DNA of 8,382 nucleotides. Source: Clostridiales bacterium UBA1763 (GTDB taxonomy: Bacteria; Bacillota; Clostridia; Oscillospirales; Oscillospiraceae). Shown piece by piece: positions 6,208 through 8,382 of the stretch. The stretch spans positions 1 to 8,382 of the forward strand of contig DCHB01000062.1 of the NCBI GenBank assembly GCA_002314685.1. The letters are read 5' to 3'. The notes beneath the pieces are model-generated. The model did not search any database. It was not told where the DNA came from and worked only from the letters and a program-made list of their open reading frames with translations. Positions within the stretch are counted from its first letter, which is position 1. Every line of letters starts with the position of its first letter. Made by a program: the position numbers and the translations under genes.

Positions 6208-6243
6208 GTAAAAGCCGTCGAAAGGACGGCTTTTACGTTTTAT
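6208..6243 (+). terminator. Hairpin between nrfA and ccs1: partial terminator or mRNA-stabilising stem
   Basis: GTAAAAGCCGTC (6208-6219) and GACGGCTTTTAC (6225-6236) form a perfect 12-bp stem with a GAAAG loop, followed by GTTTTAT. The T-tract is short and broken, so readthrough into ccs1 is likely; ccs1 starts 18 bases after the stem and has no promoter of its own that I can see. Such a stem would allow more nrfA message than maturation-gene message. Confidence 0.7.
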
Positions 6244-6254
6244 AAGGTGTCACT

Positions 6255-7523
6255 ATGAAAAAGCTAATTAGTTTTCTGCGCTCAATGAAATTCGGCATAA
6301 TTCTATTGGCGCTTATTGCCGCCTGCTCCGCTGTGGGTACTCTGATAGAGCAGGGGCAGGAGGTATCCTACTATGCCGCAAACTACACCTCAATCCACGG
6401 CATACTCATAAAAACCGGGCTGACGGACATTTATCACAGCTGGTACTTCCTTGCTCTTTTGGCGCTTTTATGCCTCAATCTTACACTTTGCTCCATAGTT
6501 CGAATTAAGAGCGTTGTCAAAGCGGATAAGACCGCCTTGGAAACCTCCGCTGTAGTTCCTGCCCTTGTTAAGCTGAATTCCGACGGTGTGGCAGAGCTTG
6601 AAAAATTCCTTGCGGACAAAAAATGCAAGGCGTCCTCCGTTGGCGAGTCAAGGGTATATAGTCGCCGCAGAATAGGCCGCTACGGGACATTTATAACCCA
6701 TGTGGCAATCCTGCTCACAGTAATTTTCGGCGCGCTGGCGCTGTATCTGCCAAAGACAACAGATATGACCTGCTTTCCCAATGAGTATGTGGTAGCGCAG
6801 GACGGCAGTAAAATTTACGTTGACAGCTTCAGAATTGAGGACGCTGAGGGAAATCTTGACTTCACAAGTGAGATAAGAGTGGTCAAGCCCAATGGCAAGA
6901 CCAGCCTGCCAACGGAAATTTCTGTGAACCACCCCATGACCTTCGGCAGTCTCAAGGTCTATCAGCAGACCTATGGCACCGCAGGCTCCGTGACCGCAAG
7001 GGTTATTGATACCGGTGTCGAGGATGTGTTCATAATGGACGAGGTCAGCTTCCTATCCATTGACGGCGTTAACGGACTTTGGTACGAGGCTGTATATCCG
7101 GGATATGTTAAGGATGAGGAGGGCAACATCACCCTCATAACCTCCACGCAGGGAAGCTACGTTGACCCCATCTACGAGGTGCAGCTCTCCTCCGAGGGAG
7201 AATATACCCCCGTGCTCGCCTTCCCCGGGGATAAGCTGGAGATTAACGGCATCGAGTTTGAGTTTAACGCCCCTGTGGAGTACCCCGGGTTGCGAATCAA
7301 ATATACCCCCGAAATAGTGAACGCCCTGCTTATTGCCGCGTTTTCACTCATGATTGCGGGACTATATATCACCTTCTTTATGCCGCCCGTTTTGGTGAAG
7401 ACCGACAGCACGGGCTATACCGTCTGCGGTCCTAAGACAGAGCAGCTTAAACTTGAGCTGAAGCTGCTGCTTCAGGATTACGAAGCCGCGGAGGAAATAC
7501 AAGAGGAGGAAAAAGAGGAATGA
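6255..7523 (+). CDS. resB: System II cytochrome c synthase subunit Ccs1/ResB
   Basis: A 422-residue membrane protein of the ResB/CcsB family, one half of the System II machinery that delivers haem across the membrane and attaches it to CXXCH sites. Four membrane helices are placed as usual: about 11-30 (RSMKFGIILLALIAACSAVGTL), 62-84, 143-164 and 355-376. Between helices 3 and 4 lies a large extracytoplasmic domain of about 190 residues with the conserved NHPMTFGSLKVYQQTYG (225-241). His149 in GTFITHVAILL is the probable conserved haem-route histidine of helix 3. The second helix shows the expected YHSWYF and LNLTLCSIVR. The C terminus is a Glu-rich tail (about 406-422) whose last codons also spell the AGGAGG ribosome binding site of the next gene. 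The start has AGGTG 5 bases upstream. It shares a 4-base overlap with ccsA, so both halves are made together. Confidence 0.92.
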   Translation: MKKLISFLRSMKFGIILLALIAACSAVGTLIEQGQEVSYYAANYTSIHGILIKTGLTDIYHSWYFLALLALLCLNLTLCSIVRIKSVVKADKTALETSAVVPALVKLNSDGVAELEKFLADKKCKASSVGESRVYSRRRIGRYGTFITHVAILLTVIFGALALYLPKTTDMTCFPNEYVVAQDGSKIYVDSFRIEDAEGNLDFTSEIRVVKPNGKTSLPTEISVNHPMTFGSLKVYQQTYGTAGSVTARVIDTGVEDVFIMDEVSFLSIDGVNGLWYEAVYPGYVKDEEGNITLITSTQGSYVDPIYEVQLSSEGEYTPVLAFPGDKLEINGIEFEFNAPVEYPGLRIKYTPEIVNALLIAAFSLMIAGLYITFFMPPVLVKTDSTGYTVCGPKTEQLKLELKLLLQDYEAAEEIQEEEKEE

Positions 7524-8311
7524 ACATACTGTTTTTTGCCGTATTGGCACTGTATTTTGCGGCTGTGCTTCTGCAATTCGCGGGAGTAATGTTCAAAAAG
7601 GACAAGGTCGCAAAGATCGCGTGGTTTGTATTCATCGCCGCCTTTGCAGGCAACAGCATATATATACTCATAAGGGGCATAGTCGCGCACCGTCTGCCGC
7701 TGTCAAACCAGTTTGAGTTTGCCACGGCATTTGCATGGGGCATTGCCCTGCTGCTTGTTGTTCTCAAAGCCAAGAAGCACTCCGACTGGCTTGCAACCAT
7801 AACTATGCCGGCGGCGTTTTTGGTTCTCAGCTACGCGGCACTTCAGCCCAAGGAGATTACGGAGCTTATGCCTGCTCTTCGCAGTGCGTGGTTCGGTCTC
7901 CACATCGGCTCTGCAGTGTTCTCGTACTCTGCCTTTGTGCTGGCAGGCTGCGCGGGACTCCGTCGAATCCTGACCGCAAAGAAAAAAGAGGAAAATCATG
8001 AGCTTAAGCTTCAGCAGATGGATTTTTTAAGCTACCGCCTCATCGGCTTCGGATTTTTACTGCTCACCGTAGTCATTCTGTCGGGCGCAATCTGGGCAGA
8101 GCAGGCATGGTCTGCCTTTTGGACGTGGGATCCCAAGGAGGTTTGGGCTCTCATCACATGGATTATCTATGCTGTGTATCTGCACCTGCGTCTTCGCGGT
8201 AAAAAGGATGGTAATTTCCTTGCTTGGTATGTGATTCTCGCCGTGCCCGTGGTGCTCTTCACCTTCGCAGGCGTGAACACCCTCATGTCCGGACTCCACT
8301 CCTACGGCTGA
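7520..8311 (+). CDS. resC: System II cytochrome c synthase subunit CcsA/ResC
   Basis: A 263-residue protein with about eight membrane helices of the CcsA/ResC haem-handling family. The tryptophan-rich WWD loop is at 189-214 and contains WAEQAWSAFWTWDPKEVWAL. The flanking external histidines that ligate haem are His128 (FGLHIGSAVFSYSAF) and His260 in the C-terminal GLHSYG. PLSNQFEFA at 60-68 is the usual motif after helix 2. Length suits the split ResC type rather than the fused CcsBA. AGGAGG lies 10 bases before the ATG, and the start overlaps the ccs1 stop. Together with Ccs1 it should form the complete haem attachment complex for the adjacent pentahaem protein, including its CXXCK site. It ends with a normal TGA, and no convincing terminator follows, so the operon may continue past the window. 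Confidence 0.93.
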   Translation: MNILFFAVLALYFAAVLLQFAGVMFKKDKVAKIAWFVFIAAFAGNSIYILIRGIVAHRLPLSNQFEFATAFAWGIALLLVVLKAKKHSDWLATITMPAAFLVLSYAALQPKEITELMPALRSAWFGLHIGSAVFSYSAFVLAGCAGLRRILTAKKKEENHELKLQQMDFLSYRLIGFGFLLLTVVILSGAIWAEQAWSAFWTWDPKEVWALITWIIYAVYLHLRLRGKKDGNFLAWYVILAVPVVLFTFAGVNTLMSGLHSYG

Positions 8312-8382
8312 TACATAATCGAAAAACCGCACGGGCACACAGCTTTCTCGGGCGGTGCGCCATAGGGAGAAACAGGTTTTGA

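Noticed and set aside
8312..8382. Possible hairpin after ccsA and an AGGGAGA ribosome-binding-like site at the right edge
   Set aside because: The stem is only five base pairs with a large loop, and no start codon can be confirmed before the window ends; a next gene may begin just beyond.

Overview
The window looks like part of a chromosome from an anaerobic Clostridia-type Firmicute, possibly a gut or rumen Oscillospirales relative. This is an inference. It rests on strong AGGAGG-type ribosome binding sites, textbook sigma-A promoters, a GLUG-repeat secreted protein, a GPH-family symporter, a small UvrD-tudor-like protein, a clostridial-style Crp/Fnr regulator and System II cytochrome c maturation. 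No ribosomal RNA or other taxonomic marker is present.

Layout. (1) Positions 1-694, minus strand: the 5' part of a secreted GLUG-repeat protein that runs off the left edge, with its own promoter. (2) 695-983: a divergent intergenic region. It holds a possible gene remnant and a strong plus-strand promoter with a perfect palindrome between its -35 and -10 boxes. (3) 984-3325, plus strand: a two-gene operon of a prolyl-iminopeptidase-like alpha/beta hydrolase and a GPH (MelB-type) cation:sugar symporter, overlapping by 4 bases. (4) 3344-3388: a bidirectional terminator between convergent units. (5) 3390-3632, minus strand: a small tudor-like protein with its own consensus promoter. (6) 3860-4540, minus strand: a Crp/Fnr-family regulator. 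(7) 4541-4640: a compact divergent control region with face-to-face promoters and inverted repeats. (8) 4641-8311, plus strand: a pentahaem NrfA nitrite reductase, a hairpin, then ccs1/resB and ccsA/resC.

The right half is the most interesting part and reads as a self-contained nitrite-ammonification module. The NrfA homologue carries all five haem motifs, including the catalytic CXXCK, and the active-site Arg/Tyr/His. Ahead of that domain it has a membrane anchor and an FMN-binding domain with an ApbE-type flavinylation motif (SGAT). No nrfH quinol dehydrogenase is seen, so the covalent flavin domain may be the electron entry point. The two downstream genes encode the membrane cytochrome c synthase needed to attach the haems. 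The Crp/Fnr gene has a near-perfect constitutive promoter whose start region is covered by the inverted repeats, while the nrfA promoter has a good -10 but no -35. That arrangement suggests autorepression of the regulator and activation of nrfA by the same protein.
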